Source: Mesonia oceanica (GTDB lineage Bacteria; Bacteroidota; Bacteroidia; Flavobacteriales; Flavobacteriaceae). Taken from it: a DNA stretch of 64,000 nucleotides. The stretch lies in NCBI RefSeq assembly GCF_902499555.1, contig NZ_CABVMM010000001.1:372001-436000 (forward strand). Direction: 5' to 3'. Positions within the stretch are counted from its first letter, which is position 1. Each line of letters opens with the position of its first letter. Under the pieces are notes generated by a model that was not told the origin of the DNA, ran no database searches, and saw only the letters and a list, made by a program, of their open reading frames with translations. The translations under genes were made by a program, and so were the position numbers. This document shows positions 37,184 through 47,662 of the stretch, piece by piece.

Positions 37184-37244
37184 ATTAGTCAGGTCGAGTG
37201 ATTTTGTGAAGTGTAACTAATCAAAATTGTATCGAGACCCTAAT
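37184..37244. repeat. Probable dispersed intergenic element at the array's distal edge
   Basis: Between exonuclease III and the CRISPR array, AGGTCGAGTGATTTTGTGAA ... TGTATCGAGACCC with partly complementary ends (GGTCGAG/CGAGACC) resembles dispersed repeats I recall from flavobacterial intergenic regions. Only one copy is visible here. Confidence 0.45.
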
Positions 37245-37247
37245 TTA

Positions 37248-40200
37248 GTTTCAGTCCTAGTTGTTTGATGGAGTGCTCTGGAAGGGTCATAGGTTCGAAT
37301 CCTGTTGCGATCACTACAGGTTTCAATCCTAGTTGTTTGATGGAATGCTCTGGAAGCGATCTATATCCCGATCGTAACGGAAGTTACTGGATGTTTCAAT
37401 CCTAGTTGTTTGATGGAATGCTCTGGAAGAGAGGTTTACGAGAAGAAGCTCGAGTTTGCCTTGTCGTTTCAATCCTAGTTGTTTGATGGAATGCTATGGA
37501 AGCGCTCTTCTTTTTGGTAGTTGTGCTTTTCCTTACAAGTTTCAATCCTAGTTGTTTAATGGAATGCTCTGGAATCCTCTTCATTGTTTTCATCCATTAC
37601 GGCATGATCGGTTTCAATCCTAATTGTTTAATGGAATGTTCTGGAAGCTACGTGTACATATCCGTTTTGCCAAGTCTTTTCGTAGTTTCAATCCTAGTTG
37701 TTTGATGGAATGCTCTGGAAGTATTCGGCCGGATAGTAGCGATCTTTCACATCAATGTTTCAATCCTAATTATTTAATGGAATGCTCTGGAAGCAGATTC
37801 GTTACCTTCAACATCTACCGCAGAAACGGGTTTCAATCCTAGTTGTTTAATGGAATGCTCTGGAAGTTAAGCGCAAATGGTACGGGAACGTTGATGATAT
37901 CGAGTTTCAATCCTAATTGTTTAATGGAATGCTCTGGAAGGAATCATCCTGATTTAGGTAGTTTCACATTTGCCACGTTTCAATCCTAGTTGTTTGATGG
38001 AATGCTCTGGAAGAGAGTTTTCTTGATCAAAAAACATTTTACTTGCCAGTTTCGATCCTAGTTGTTTAATGGAATGCTCTGGAAGGGGGGACTTCATCAG
38101 AACCGCCGATGCGCAAATCGTGTTTCAATCCTAGTTGTTTAATGGAATGTTCTGGAAGCGATGTTGATGAACTCAAAAAGCTTTCTATGAATTCGTTTCA
38201 ATCCTAGTTGTTTGATGGAATGCTCTGGAAGTTAAAATGCCCAGGTGAGTTACTTCACTTCTTGTTTTGTTTCAATCCTAGTTGTTTGATGGAATGTTCT
38301 GGAAGATTGGGCTGTTTTTCATATTAATAATCTTGAAGGAAGTTTCAATCCTAGTTGTTTGATGGAATGTTCTGGAAGCGTGCCAAGCCTGACTAAATAT
38401 AATCAAGGGGTTCATGTTTCAATCCTAGTTGTTTAATGGAATGCTCTGGAAGTCTGTAGTTCTATCTAATTCTTTTTGAGACTTTTTGTTTCAATCCTAG
38501 TTGTTTGATGGAATGCTCTGGAAGTCGCAGAAATAAGCTCTGGACGCATTGTAACGTACTTGTTTCAATCCTAATTGTTTAATGGAATGCTCTGGAAGAG
38601 CTGATAGTTTAATCCTTCCGGAGTTTTACATTATGTTTCAATCCTAATTGTTTAATGGAATGCTCTGGAAGGTTCCCCTTCTCCCATATACGGTAAGCGT
38701 GAAAGATGGTTTCAATCCTAATTGTTTAATGGAATGTTCTGGAAGGATAATGTACACTATGAGAACAGAAGGGAAAATTTCGTTTCAATCCTAGTTGTTT
38801 AATGGAATGTTCTGGAAGAGGTTGTGAGCTGTAAAAACAGTTATACAATGTCGGTTTCAATCCTAGTTGTTTAATGGAATGTTCTGGAAGAACCCTTTTC
38901 AAATAGCTACAATTTTTAAGAATTGGTTTCAATCCTAGTTGTTTGATGGAATGTTCTGGAAGCGTGCCAAGCCTGACTAAATATAATCAAGGGGTTCATG
39001 TTTCAATCCTAGTTGTTTAATGGAATGCTCTGGAAGTCTTCCCACGTGATCTCCCACGTGCCAACCACTTCGTTTCAATCCTAATTGTTTAATGGAATGT
39101 TCTGGAAGCCCAATAACCAAAGAGGCTATAACCAATATCACGGGTTTCAATCCTAGTTGTTTGATGGAATGCTCTGGAAGCAAGCCAAAGCAATGAACCT
39201 ATCTTACGCGACGGTGTTTCAATCCTAGTTGTTTAATGGAATGTTCTGGAAGTTTGGCGGTTTCCTTGGCGGTTTTCTTTTGATTGATGGTTTCTCCTAG
39301 TTGTTTAATGGAATGCTCTGGAAGTTTTAATGGTGTTCCATATTTTTAAAGGAACTGTCATGTTTCAATCCTAATTGTTTAATGGAATGCTCTGGAAGCG
39401 ATTTGCACCAATGATTGCCCCAGTGATGCATAAGGGTTTCAATCCTAGTTGTTTGATGGAATGCTCTGGAAGTGGTTTGCCCATTTTGAGAATATATCGT
39501 CTCCAGTGGTTTCAATCCTAGTTGTTTAATGGAATGCTCTGGAAGTATTAAAAGAAGCAGCGTAATGAGGTACAAAGAACTGTTTCAATCCTAGTTGTTT
39601 AATGGAATGCTCTGGAAGTTTGCTCGGGTGACCGAAGGACGGTAAATAACGAGGGTTTCAATCCTAATTGTTTAATGGAATGCTCTGGAAGAGCTAATTC
39701 GTTAGCCTTGTTACCAATGTCTGTATATTGTTTCAATCCTAATTGTTTAATGGAATGCTCTGGAAGAAAATTCAAAAACATTAAGCTCCATCATCGAGAG
39801 AGCGTTTCAATCCTAGTTGTTTGATGGAATGCTCTGGAAGATAGATCTGTTGGCGGTGTGAAAAACAGTCAGCACGGTTTCAATCCTAGTTGTTTGATGG
39901 AATGCTCTGGAAGAACAAATTTGCTGATTGACCACCTATAATTTTGTTGGTTTCAATCCTAGTTGTTTGATGGAATGCTCTGGAAGGGTCCTGCGTTACC
40001 GGTAGATGTAAAAAAACGATGGTGTTTCAATCCTAGTTGTTTGATGGAATGCTCTGGAAGCAAGACCTAATGGTATTTATATTGACGTTGCAGGTTGTTT
40101 CAATCCTAGTTGTTTAATGGAATGCTCTGGAAGTTGGTTATTTGAGGGCTTAAAGTACTTGAAGAAGCATTGTTTCAATCCTAGTTGTTTGATGGAATGC

Positions 40201-43200
40201 TCTGGAAGGTGAGTCACCCTTTATGGTCGATAATCCGCAGTATGTTTCAATCCTAGTTGTTTGATGGAATGCTCTGGAAGGGATGAGGATGATTATACCT
40301 CAAACACACCTAGGTTGTTTCAATCCTAGTTGTTTGATGGAATGCTCTGGAAGACAACAACCTTTTAAAAGGGTTGACTTATTAGGTGAGTTTCAATCCT
40401 AGTTGTTTGATGGAATGCTCTGGAAGATGTCGCTAACGCGTCATCAGATTTAGTTGATACGTTTCAATCCTAGTTGTTTGATGGAATGCTCTGGAAGTTT
40501 CCCTGTATTCGGTGCAGATTCCAAAATATTCACAGTTTCAATCCTAGTTGTTTGATGGAATGCTCTGGAAGCGCTCCGTTGTCGGTCAAGGCTAAAATTT
40601 CAGCGTGTTTCAATCCTAGTTGTTTGATGGAATGCTCTGGAAGTTTAATTTTGAAACACCTTCATTCGATAATTTTTCGTTTCAATCCTAGTTGTTTGAT
40701 GGAATGTTCTGGAAGATTCTAATCTTTTTGATTAGTCTCACGGGATTCAGGTTTCAATCCTAGTTGTTTGATGGAATGTTCTGGAAGAAGTTACACGAGC
40801 AATTAACGGAGGTTACAACGGCTGTTTCAATCCTAGTTGTTTGATGGAATGTTCTGGAAGTTTCTGCAGGAGTTTTTAAGCGGTTGATGTCTTTTCGTTT
40901 CAATCCTAGTTGTTTGATGGAATGTTCTGGAAGTACCTGGTTCAAAGCTAGGGGGTGAAGGTGGTTCTAAGTTTCAATCCTAGTTGTTTGATGGAATGTT
41001 CTGGAAGAGCAACACTGTCCCCAACCATTCTACCAACTTCCTGGTTTCAATCCTAGTTGTTTGATGGAATGTTCTGGAAGTATCTGTCCGGTACTATCTG
41101 AACTGCCAGAGCCACTGTTTCAATCCTAGTTGTTTGATGGAATGTTCTGGAAGCAAACCCTTGTTCCTGCTAACTTCCTTAAGGTGTTAGTTTCAATCCT
41201 AGTTGTTTGATGGAATGTTCTGGAAGACAAGAACAATACTTCATAATTAATAATAATTTAAGGTTGTTTCAATCCTAGTTGTTTGATGGAATGTTCTGGA
41301 AGTCTGTTATTTCTTTTAATAACGCCGGTGTATCAACTCGTTTCAATCCTAGTTGTTTGATGGAATGTTCTGGAAGATTCTAATCTTTTTGATTAGTCTC
41401 ACGGGATTCAGGTTTCAATCCTAGTTGTTTGATGGAATGTTCTGGAAGATTTGGTTGATATCTCCGAAGATAATGATATCCCAGGTTTCAATCCTAGTTG
41501 TTTAATGGAATGCTCTGGAAGTAAACTGGTTAAAATCTTTCATAGTGTTTATTTTTTGTTTCAATCCTAGTTGTTTAATGGAATGCTCTGGAAGAGCCGT
41601 GGCGAAAGAAAGTAAAAGTATCGATATTCTGTTTCAATCCTAGTTGTTTAATGGAATGCTCTGGAAGCTTCTATAGTAAATACAACCCGAATGGTTTGTA
41701 TGTTTCAATCCTAATTGTTTAATGGAATGCTCTGGAAGCCCCAACCCGGGAGTGGTCGATATTTTATATTACGCGTTTCAATCCTAATTGTTTAATGGAA
41801 TGCTCTGGAAGACTCAAGCAATCGCAGCCTTACGTTTACGAGCTCATGTTTCAATCCTAATTGTTTAATGGAATGCTCTGGAAGCGTACAGGACGTAGCG
41901 AAAGAAGTAGGGGAGTTTATGTTTCAATCCTAATTGTTTAATGGAATGCTCTGGAAGATCATATTCCTTTACATACCGCCTTAATAGATTCGTGTTTCAA
42001 TCCTAATTGTTTAATGGAATGCTCTGGAAGCATTATCGCTTATTACGGGGTGAACTTCATTTTCAAGTTTCAATCCTAATTGTTTAATGGAATGCTCTGG
42101 AAGTTTTTGTTCGGATTATCTATCTGTTGGCATCGATATGTTTCAATCCTAATTGTTTAATGGAATGCTCTGGAAGAATCCCCGGTTTACCTTTTAAATC
42201 GTATTTGTACTCGTTTCAATCCTAATTGTTTAATGGAATGCTCTGGAAGAGCGTTTTGAAGGAACTCCTAATTTAGGAGTAATATTGTTTCAATCCTAAT
42301 TGTTTAATGGAATGCTCTGGAAGTTTTTGAATCTCCCCTATTTGTTACTGAAAATCAAAGTTTCAATCCTAATTGTTTAATGGAATGCTCTGGAAGAAAA
42401 CAGGCTAGTGTTGAAGAAATAGCGGGAAGGTGTTTCAATCCTAATTGTTTAATGGAATGCTCTGGAAGTTATTCCCTTCAATTTTATTATCTACATAACC
42501 AACCTGTTTCAATCCTAATTGTTTAATGGAATGCTCTGGAAGCTTTCTGGGGAAATTTAATCATATCCCAATCTTTAGTTTCAATCCTAATTGTTTAATG
42601 GAATGCTCTGGAAGACCTGGTTCAAAGCTAGGAGGTGAAGGTGGTTCTAAGTTTCAATCCTAATTGTTTAATGGAATGCTCTGGAAGAAACAGCTTTTGA
42701 ATTCATCTGCAATATTTACAACAAGTTTCAATCCTAATTGTTTAATGGAATGCTCTGGAAGCAATTCCTTTTATTGTTAGCGGATTAATCGAAATATGTT
42801 TCAATCCTAATTGTTTAATGGAATGCTCTGGAAGCCAAAGGAGGAGCAAAATATAGAACGTGCTTTCATTAGTTTCAATCCTAATTGTTTAATGGAATGC
42901 TCTGGAAGTGGGCAATTATTAATCGAGTCTTATTTACTAATTAGTTTCAATCCTAATTGTTTAATGGAATGCTCTGGAAGATGGTTTAGGAGCAAGGGAA
43001 ACTGCTACACAAATACGGTTTCAATCCTAATTGTTTAATGGAATGCTCTGGAAGCTAAAAAGCGGTTTCAATTTGCACCGGTCTTAGAGGGTTTCAATCC
43101 TAATTGTTTAATGGAATGCTCTGGAAGCATAATTTAAATATTTATTTATTGATTTGTTTGATGTTTCAATCCTAATTGTTTAATGGAATGCTCTGGAAGT

Positions 43201-44735
43201 TTAAGGGCTGTTTTTAAATTATTCTTATGAAGATATGTTTCAATCCTAATTGTTTAATGGAATGCTCTGGAAGTAAAAGTTGAATTTCAGAAAGAAAATG
43301 GGGGTCTCGTTTCAATCCTAATTGTTTAATGGAATGCTCTGGAAGTTTCTATAGTAACGTTATTAAGAGTTATAGAACCTGCGTTTCAATCCTAATTGTT
43401 TAATGGAATGCTCTGGAAGAGCCGTTAATTGATCTTGGCTTTCTACTATTTTCTGGTTTCAATCCTAATTGTTTAATGGAATGCTCTGGAAGATTCGTTT
43501 AAAAAACTAATTGCGATGATGATTGCAAGTTTCAATCCTAATTGTTTAATGGAATGCTCTGGAAGCAGGCGAACCGGCACCAAAAATGCCCCCAATAACC
43601 TGTTTCAATCCTAATTGTTTAATGGAATGCTCTGGAAGACTTTCCATTTTTGTTATATGACAGTGCAACAATGGTGTTTCAATCCTAATTGTTTAATGGA
43701 ATGCTCTGGAAGTAAAATATTTATGGCTTATTACGGAATCGTTGATATGTTTCAATCCTAATTGTTTAATGGAATGCTCTGGAAGGTTAGCTGCAGATGC
43801 CTCTACAAGCCACACACCTTTGTTTCAATCCTAATTGTTTAATGGAATGCTCTGGAAGCTTTTGTAAGGTCGCTTAACGGTCTTAGTATTGGTTGTTTCA
43901 ATCCTAATTGTTTAATGGAATGCTCTGGAAGAAGGTTACGTTTCTTACGTTTTCTGCTATGTCCTCGTGTTTCAATCCTAATTGTTTAATGGAATGCTCT
44001 GGAAGCAACATACTTTCTTCTAAATACTCAATATCAATAACGTTTCAATCCTAATTGTTTAATGGAATGCTCTGGAAGATTCCTGCTTGCTTATCAAATC
44101 CTGACATTCCCTGTGTTTCAATCCTAATTGTTTAATGGAATGCTCTGGAAGTTTCGTGAGCTTTCATTTTATTATCCCTAAGAAGCTCGTTTCAATCCTA
44201 ATTGTTTAATGGAATGCTCTGGAAGCATTTAGAATCAACCTCTACAGCAGGTTTATCCTTAGTTTCAATCCTAATTGTTTAATGGAATGCTCTGGAAGCA
44301 GGCTGGCTTCGTGAGGAAGTTGGTACTGACCGCTTGTTTCAATCCTAATTGTTTAATGGAATGCTCTGGAAGTAATAATTGATTAATTAATCCTGTGTAA
44401 AATTAATGTTTCAATCCTAATTGTTTAATGGAATGCTCTGGAAGTTGGAAAGCAGTAGAAGGTCATGCAAAAAGAGCCATGTTTCAATCCTAATTGTTTA
44501 ATGGAATGCTCTGGAAGTATTGATGCTCCTTATCTTGAAAATTGCGGTGAAGGTTTCAATCCTAATTGTTTAATGGAATGCTCTGGAAGAAAATTAGAAA
44601 TAGTTTCAGCTTCTGCGACAAGCGTGTTTCAATCCTAATTGTTTAATGGAATGCTCTGGAAGTCATATATATCTATGTAATCAAGCCCGTTAGTTTCAGT
44701 TTCAATCCTAATTGTTTAATGGAATGCTCTGGAAG
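37248..44735 (-). CRISPR. Type I-B CRISPR array, 103 repeats and 102 spacers
   Basis: Repeats are 37 bp with a period of 71-76 bp; spacers are 34-39 bp. On the minus strand the repeat starts CTTCCAGAGCATTCCATTAA and ends AATTAGGATTGAAAC, giving the usual 8-nt ATTGAAAC crRNA handle. Orientation: the 42 repeats next to the cas operon (41702-44735) are identical, whereas the far end carries degenerate repeats (37248 with two changes, 37466, 37539, 37757, 38049, and a 2-bp deletion at 39290), so the leader is at 44736 and the array is transcribed on the minus strand. I located every repeat start by eye and the count agrees with the span. Confidence 0.98.
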
Positions 44736-44928
44736 CCGATTGTTACGCCTAATTCAGAAATAATGCTGTCTAAACGATTATTTGCAATTTCTAAAACCTT
44801 ATTTTTCAATATGTCAAAGAACGTAAAAACGGAAAAATAAGTAAATTTTCCGTATTCAAAAAGCCCCGTATTTACTGGCATAAGCGTATAAATTTAAGTG
44901 ATTAGAAATAAATTGACAGGCGGAATAC
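44736..44928 (-). promoter_or_regulatory. CRISPR leader
   Basis: AT-rich 193 bases between cas4 and the first repeat. On the minus strand GTTCTTTGACATATTGAAAA (TTTGAC at 44813-44818) and TAGAAATTG (44785-44793), about 19 bases apart, form a plausible -33/-7 pair that would start transcription about 35-40 bases before the first repeat. IHF-like or integration sites could not be identified. Confidence 0.75.
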
Positions 44929-45504
44929 CTATTTAATGCAGATATTCCGGTAGGTACAATTTACACATCTTTTCTTAAATGTTGTGGCTTTCGGGAATTT
45001 ATTTTGTTGGATAATCACCAGCATTTTTTCCATACTCGCTTTTATTTCTTTTTTTGCTTCGGGAGGGATGGAGACTTCTATCAATTTATGTTTGCTTCGG
45101 GTATAAACCAAAAAGCCTTTATTAACTTTAGCGTGAAAATTCTCTTCTATTAATACCGCATAACAGTAGAGTTGCTGCTTGTAGGTGTCGTAAACCCTAT
45201 CTTTCCAATATGCAAATTTATAATCCAAGGGAGCAAAACTATTATCCCCTAACTCTAGCACCTCATCTATTTTTCCTCGTAAGCCTTCCACTCCCAAATA
45301 CTGGTCTACCCATTTGTTTTTCACTCCGATCTTTTTACGTAGATAGGCCTTATTCTGTTCCAACTTTTCGTTATGTACCTCCCTACCTCTAGTAACTTTG
45401 TAAAACTTGTCTTCGTATTGCGGAATACGGAGCACGTACTCGAAATAAGTGTATCGAGGACAATAGAGGTATTCGATAATTTGTGAAGGATAAAAGCTTT
45501 GCAT
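44929..45504 (-). CDS. cas4: CRISPR-associated Cas4 exonuclease
   Basis: 191 residues. The RecB-like nuclease core shows GREVHNEKLEQ, LRGKIDEVLELG and APLDYKFAYWKD (Asp and Lys of the active site). Iron-sulfur cluster cysteines are Cys15 in EYLYCPRYTY and the C-terminal trio CVNCTYRNIC. Cas4 selects and trims prespacers to set PAM and orientation with Cas1-Cas2. Its start overlaps the cas2 stop (TAATG). Confidence 0.96.
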   Translation of the reverse strand: MQSFYPSQIIEYLYCPRYTYFEYVLRIPQYEDKFYKVTRGREVHNEKLEQNKAYLRKKIGVKNKWVDQYLGVEGLRGKIDEVLELGDNSFAPLDYKFAYWKDRVYDTYKQQLYCYAVLIEENFHAKVNKGFLVYTRSKHKLIEVSIPPEAKKEIKASMEKMLVIIQQNKFPKATTFKKRCVNCTYRNICIK

Positions 45505-45794
45505 TAGAAAAAAAGAGCTTTTACTTCATCGGTAACCAATTTATCATCAAAAGCCTGCCCGAGCATCGTACAATCTTTTAATTGTTCTTTATTCATCCGG
45601 AAAATATAGATCTTATCGGTGTCTTCATTAATTACTTTTTCAATTTGCAGCTCCAAGCTATCTTTTTCGTTATCATTTAAGCTGCCTAAAAAACAAGAAT
45701 ACTGTACTCGATATAAGCCCGCGTGTTTACAAACTTTAGCGACGTAATTTCTGGCACTATTATTTTTAATGTCATACAAGACCCAAATAATCAT
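45504..45794 (-). CDS. cas2: CRISPR-associated Cas2
   Basis: 96 residues with the ferredoxin-like fold start MIIWVLYDIKNNSARN, including the conserved Asp8, and YRVQYSCFLGSLNDNE. Forms the integrase complex with Cas1. It is separated from cas1 by a 143-base gap, unlike the tight spacing of the other cas genes. Confidence 0.96.
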   Translation of the reverse strand: MIIWVLYDIKNNSARNYVAKVCKHAGLYRVQYSCFLGSLNDNEKDSLELQIEKVINEDTDKIYIFRMNKEQLKDCTMLGQAFDDKLVTDEVKALFF

Positions 45795-45937
45795 CTTTTT
45801 ACTTTTTTAATGGTTGAAATACTAAATACTTCCATAGCTGAATGTTTCAATAATAGATGTCTTCTCTCATTCAAACATTTCCTCATTCACTCATTATTTC
45901 ATTTTTTACTCTCCCATTTTTTCATTCAACCATTACA
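45795..45937 (-). repeat. Degenerate GAATGA-type short tandem repeats between cas1 and cas2
   Basis: On the minus strand the gap contains irregularly repeated units: GGTTGAATGA, AAAAATGGGAGAG, AAAATGAAATAATGAGTGAA, TGAGGAAATG, TTTGAATGAGAG, all built around (G)AATGA at 7-15-base spacing. No ORF or terminator is evident. Confidence 0.55.
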
Positions 45938-46936
45938 TCATTGTTCAGAAATTAAACTGTTAGCGAAACGGTGAGCTTCCAATTGAACTGCATTTAACCG
46001 GGTTTGTAATTTTCCTTTATAGCGTATTTTTTCACTATCTAAATATTCTAAATAAGGGGCAACAAAAAAGGCTTTTCCTTCTTCATTTAAAGAAACCCCT
46101 CCGGTAAATCCTGTAAAATAATTTTTGTTGATTTTTTTTCCGCTAAATAACCTAAATACAAAACGATCGGCATAGCTGCGGTAAGGCTCTATAAAATCAT
46201 AAATCAGGCTTTTGGAGTTATAATCGTCCCTATGCATAAAACCCACAAAGGGATCAAGTCCTGCTAACATCAACGCTCGTTCTATACGACTGTATAAAAT
46301 TCCGTAAGCATAATTAAGCATGGCATTAAATTCGTCTTTTGCCGGGCGAAAACTTCTTCCATTAAAATTAAAATCTTTGGGCATACAAAGGGAAAGGGCA
46401 TCAAAATATTGTCGGCCTGAAGAGCCTTCCCAACCCCTAAAAGATTCATCAACTTCTTTGATATCTGTAGCAGAAGATTGCATGATTTTTTCCCTGAAAT
46501 TAAGAATGGCCTCAGATTTCTCTTCAAGGGTTGTATGTAAATTTTTACGATGTTTTTTTAAATCCTGAAGGAAATCTGCTTGATTCTCAAGCTTTACACT
46601 CAACCATTCTTTGATCCATTTTACGCCAACTTCGTTTAAAGAGGCTTTTAATTGTTCTTTACGTATTTTGGTGGTACTCCCTAATTTACTGTGCCAAAAA
46701 CGTCCCATGGGATGCCCGTTGTTTTCTACGATCACAATATCGATATTGTGTTTTAGTGCCAGGGCGATAGCATCGGAAGTAAGGGCTGCACCTTTTGAAA
46801 CGATAAAGGAAGTTACCTTGTGGGCAGCAATATGATTTACTTTAAAAGGTTGCTTCTTATCCTCACGCACTTTGATCTCAAACATATCGTCTTTAACGTG
46901 GAGGTAGGTACCGTATGTATTGATAAAAATTTGCAT
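45938..46936 (-). CDS. cas1: CRISPR-associated Cas1 integrase
   Basis: 332 residues, the I-B length. The metal site is visible: Glu in EFNAMLNYAYGILYSRIE, His in GFMHRDDYNSKSLIYDF, and the acidic residue in DFIEPYRSYAD. The N-terminal beta domain starts MQIFINTYGTYLHVKDDMFE. Catalyses spacer integration at the leader-repeat junction with Cas2. Start and cas6 stop overlap by one base. Confidence 0.97.
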   Translation of the reverse strand: MQIFINTYGTYLHVKDDMFEIKVREDKKQPFKVNHIAAHKVTSFIVSKGAALTSDAIALALKHNIDIVIVENNGHPMGRFWHSKLGSTTKIRKEQLKASLNEVGVKWIKEWLSVKLENQADFLQDLKKHRKNLHTTLEEKSEAILNFREKIMQSSATDIKEVDESFRGWEGSSGRQYFDALSLCMPKDFNFNGRSFRPAKDEFNAMLNYAYGILYSRIERALMLAGLDPFVGFMHRDDYNSKSLIYDFIEPYRSYADRFVFRLFSGKKINKNYFTGFTGGVSLNEEGKAFFVAPYLEYLDSEKIRYKGKLQTRLNAVQLEAHRFANSLISEQ

Positions 46937-47622
46937 TAGGCGGGTATTAGGGTGCCAAAGCCACGGCTTACTGCCTTGCCCAGGCCAATCTCGGCAGGCA
47001 GGAGGGCATTGACTACAAAACTGCCGGAAAAGGCAATCATACGGTTTTCTTTAAACAAAGTACTTTTTTCCTGAACCTGAACTTTCGCCATCAGGCGCTC
47101 ATTAGAGCTAAGTTCAATTCCTGTATTTCGAAAAAAGCTGAGTATATGGCCCACTAAAATCGCATTGAGCATGGCTTCTTTTTCGGCTTCTGTTTTTAGG
47201 TTTTGATATTTGGGATAGTTCTTTTGGTTTAAGGCCATCCAAAGCGTTTCAAACTTATATTGGTGCAATTGATCACTATAGCCCGTGCTTTCATTGCGCA
47301 TCTCAATATTTTTACTGCTAATGGGATAGGATTGCCCTGAAATATCCAATTCTTTAATTTTAAGAAAGAGTTGGGGTAATAAAGCAGCTCCTTCATTGAT
47401 GCCGATTAGCGTGGGCACTTTATTGATTATTTTATATTGAACACTGGGGTATTTATACCGAAAACGGCCATCCTCATAATGATTGTGTAGGATGGGGGAT
47501 TGCTGTTTAAATAAATTCCCAAAATAGCCCCGCAGTTTATGGGCGTCGCGGGTTTGTAATTTGATTTCCGGGAATTTGATACGGCAAATTTGCAGTTCTT
47601 GAGTGGTGGTGGATGTTGTCAT
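46936..47622 (-). CDS. cas6: CRISPR-associated Cas6 endoribonuclease
   Basis: 228 residues, RAMP fold. The Gly-rich C-terminal loop GLGKAVSRGFGTLIP is the family hallmark, and the N-terminal part has LQICRIKFPEIKLQTRDAHKLRGYFGN with a candidate catalytic His. Cleaves repeat RNA to leave the ATTGAAAC 5' handle on crRNAs, and would also have to process the crRNA-like RNA at 53682-53755. It sits between cas3 and cas1, a slightly unusual place for I-B, where cas6 is often first. Confidence 0.9.
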   Translation of the reverse strand: MTTSTTTQELQICRIKFPEIKLQTRDAHKLRGYFGNLFKQQSPILHNHYEDGRFRYKYPSVQYKIINKVPTLIGINEGAALLPQLFLKIKELDISGQSYPISSKNIEMRNESTGYSDQLHQYKFETLWMALNQKNYPKYQNLKTEAEKEAMLNAILVGHILSFFRNTGIELSSNERLMAKVQVQEKSTLFKENRMIAFSGSFVVNALLPAEIGLGKAVSRGFGTLIPA

Positions 47623-47662
47623 AAGTGCTCCTTGTTTTAGTGGATGAGTTTGTGAAATTGAG

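Noticed and set aside
37402..43038. Several open frames across 37.4-43.0 kb with recurring peptides such as LPEHSIKQLGLK and NPSCLMECSG
   Set aside because: They are translations of CRISPR repeats; periodicity equals the repeat unit and no frame has gene-like features.
45844..45851. An ATTGAAAC octamer (minus strand) between cas1 and cas2 as a further degenerate repeat
   Set aside because: Only the 8 bases match; the flanks do not resemble the repeat and no guide-target match was seen, so chance is adequate.
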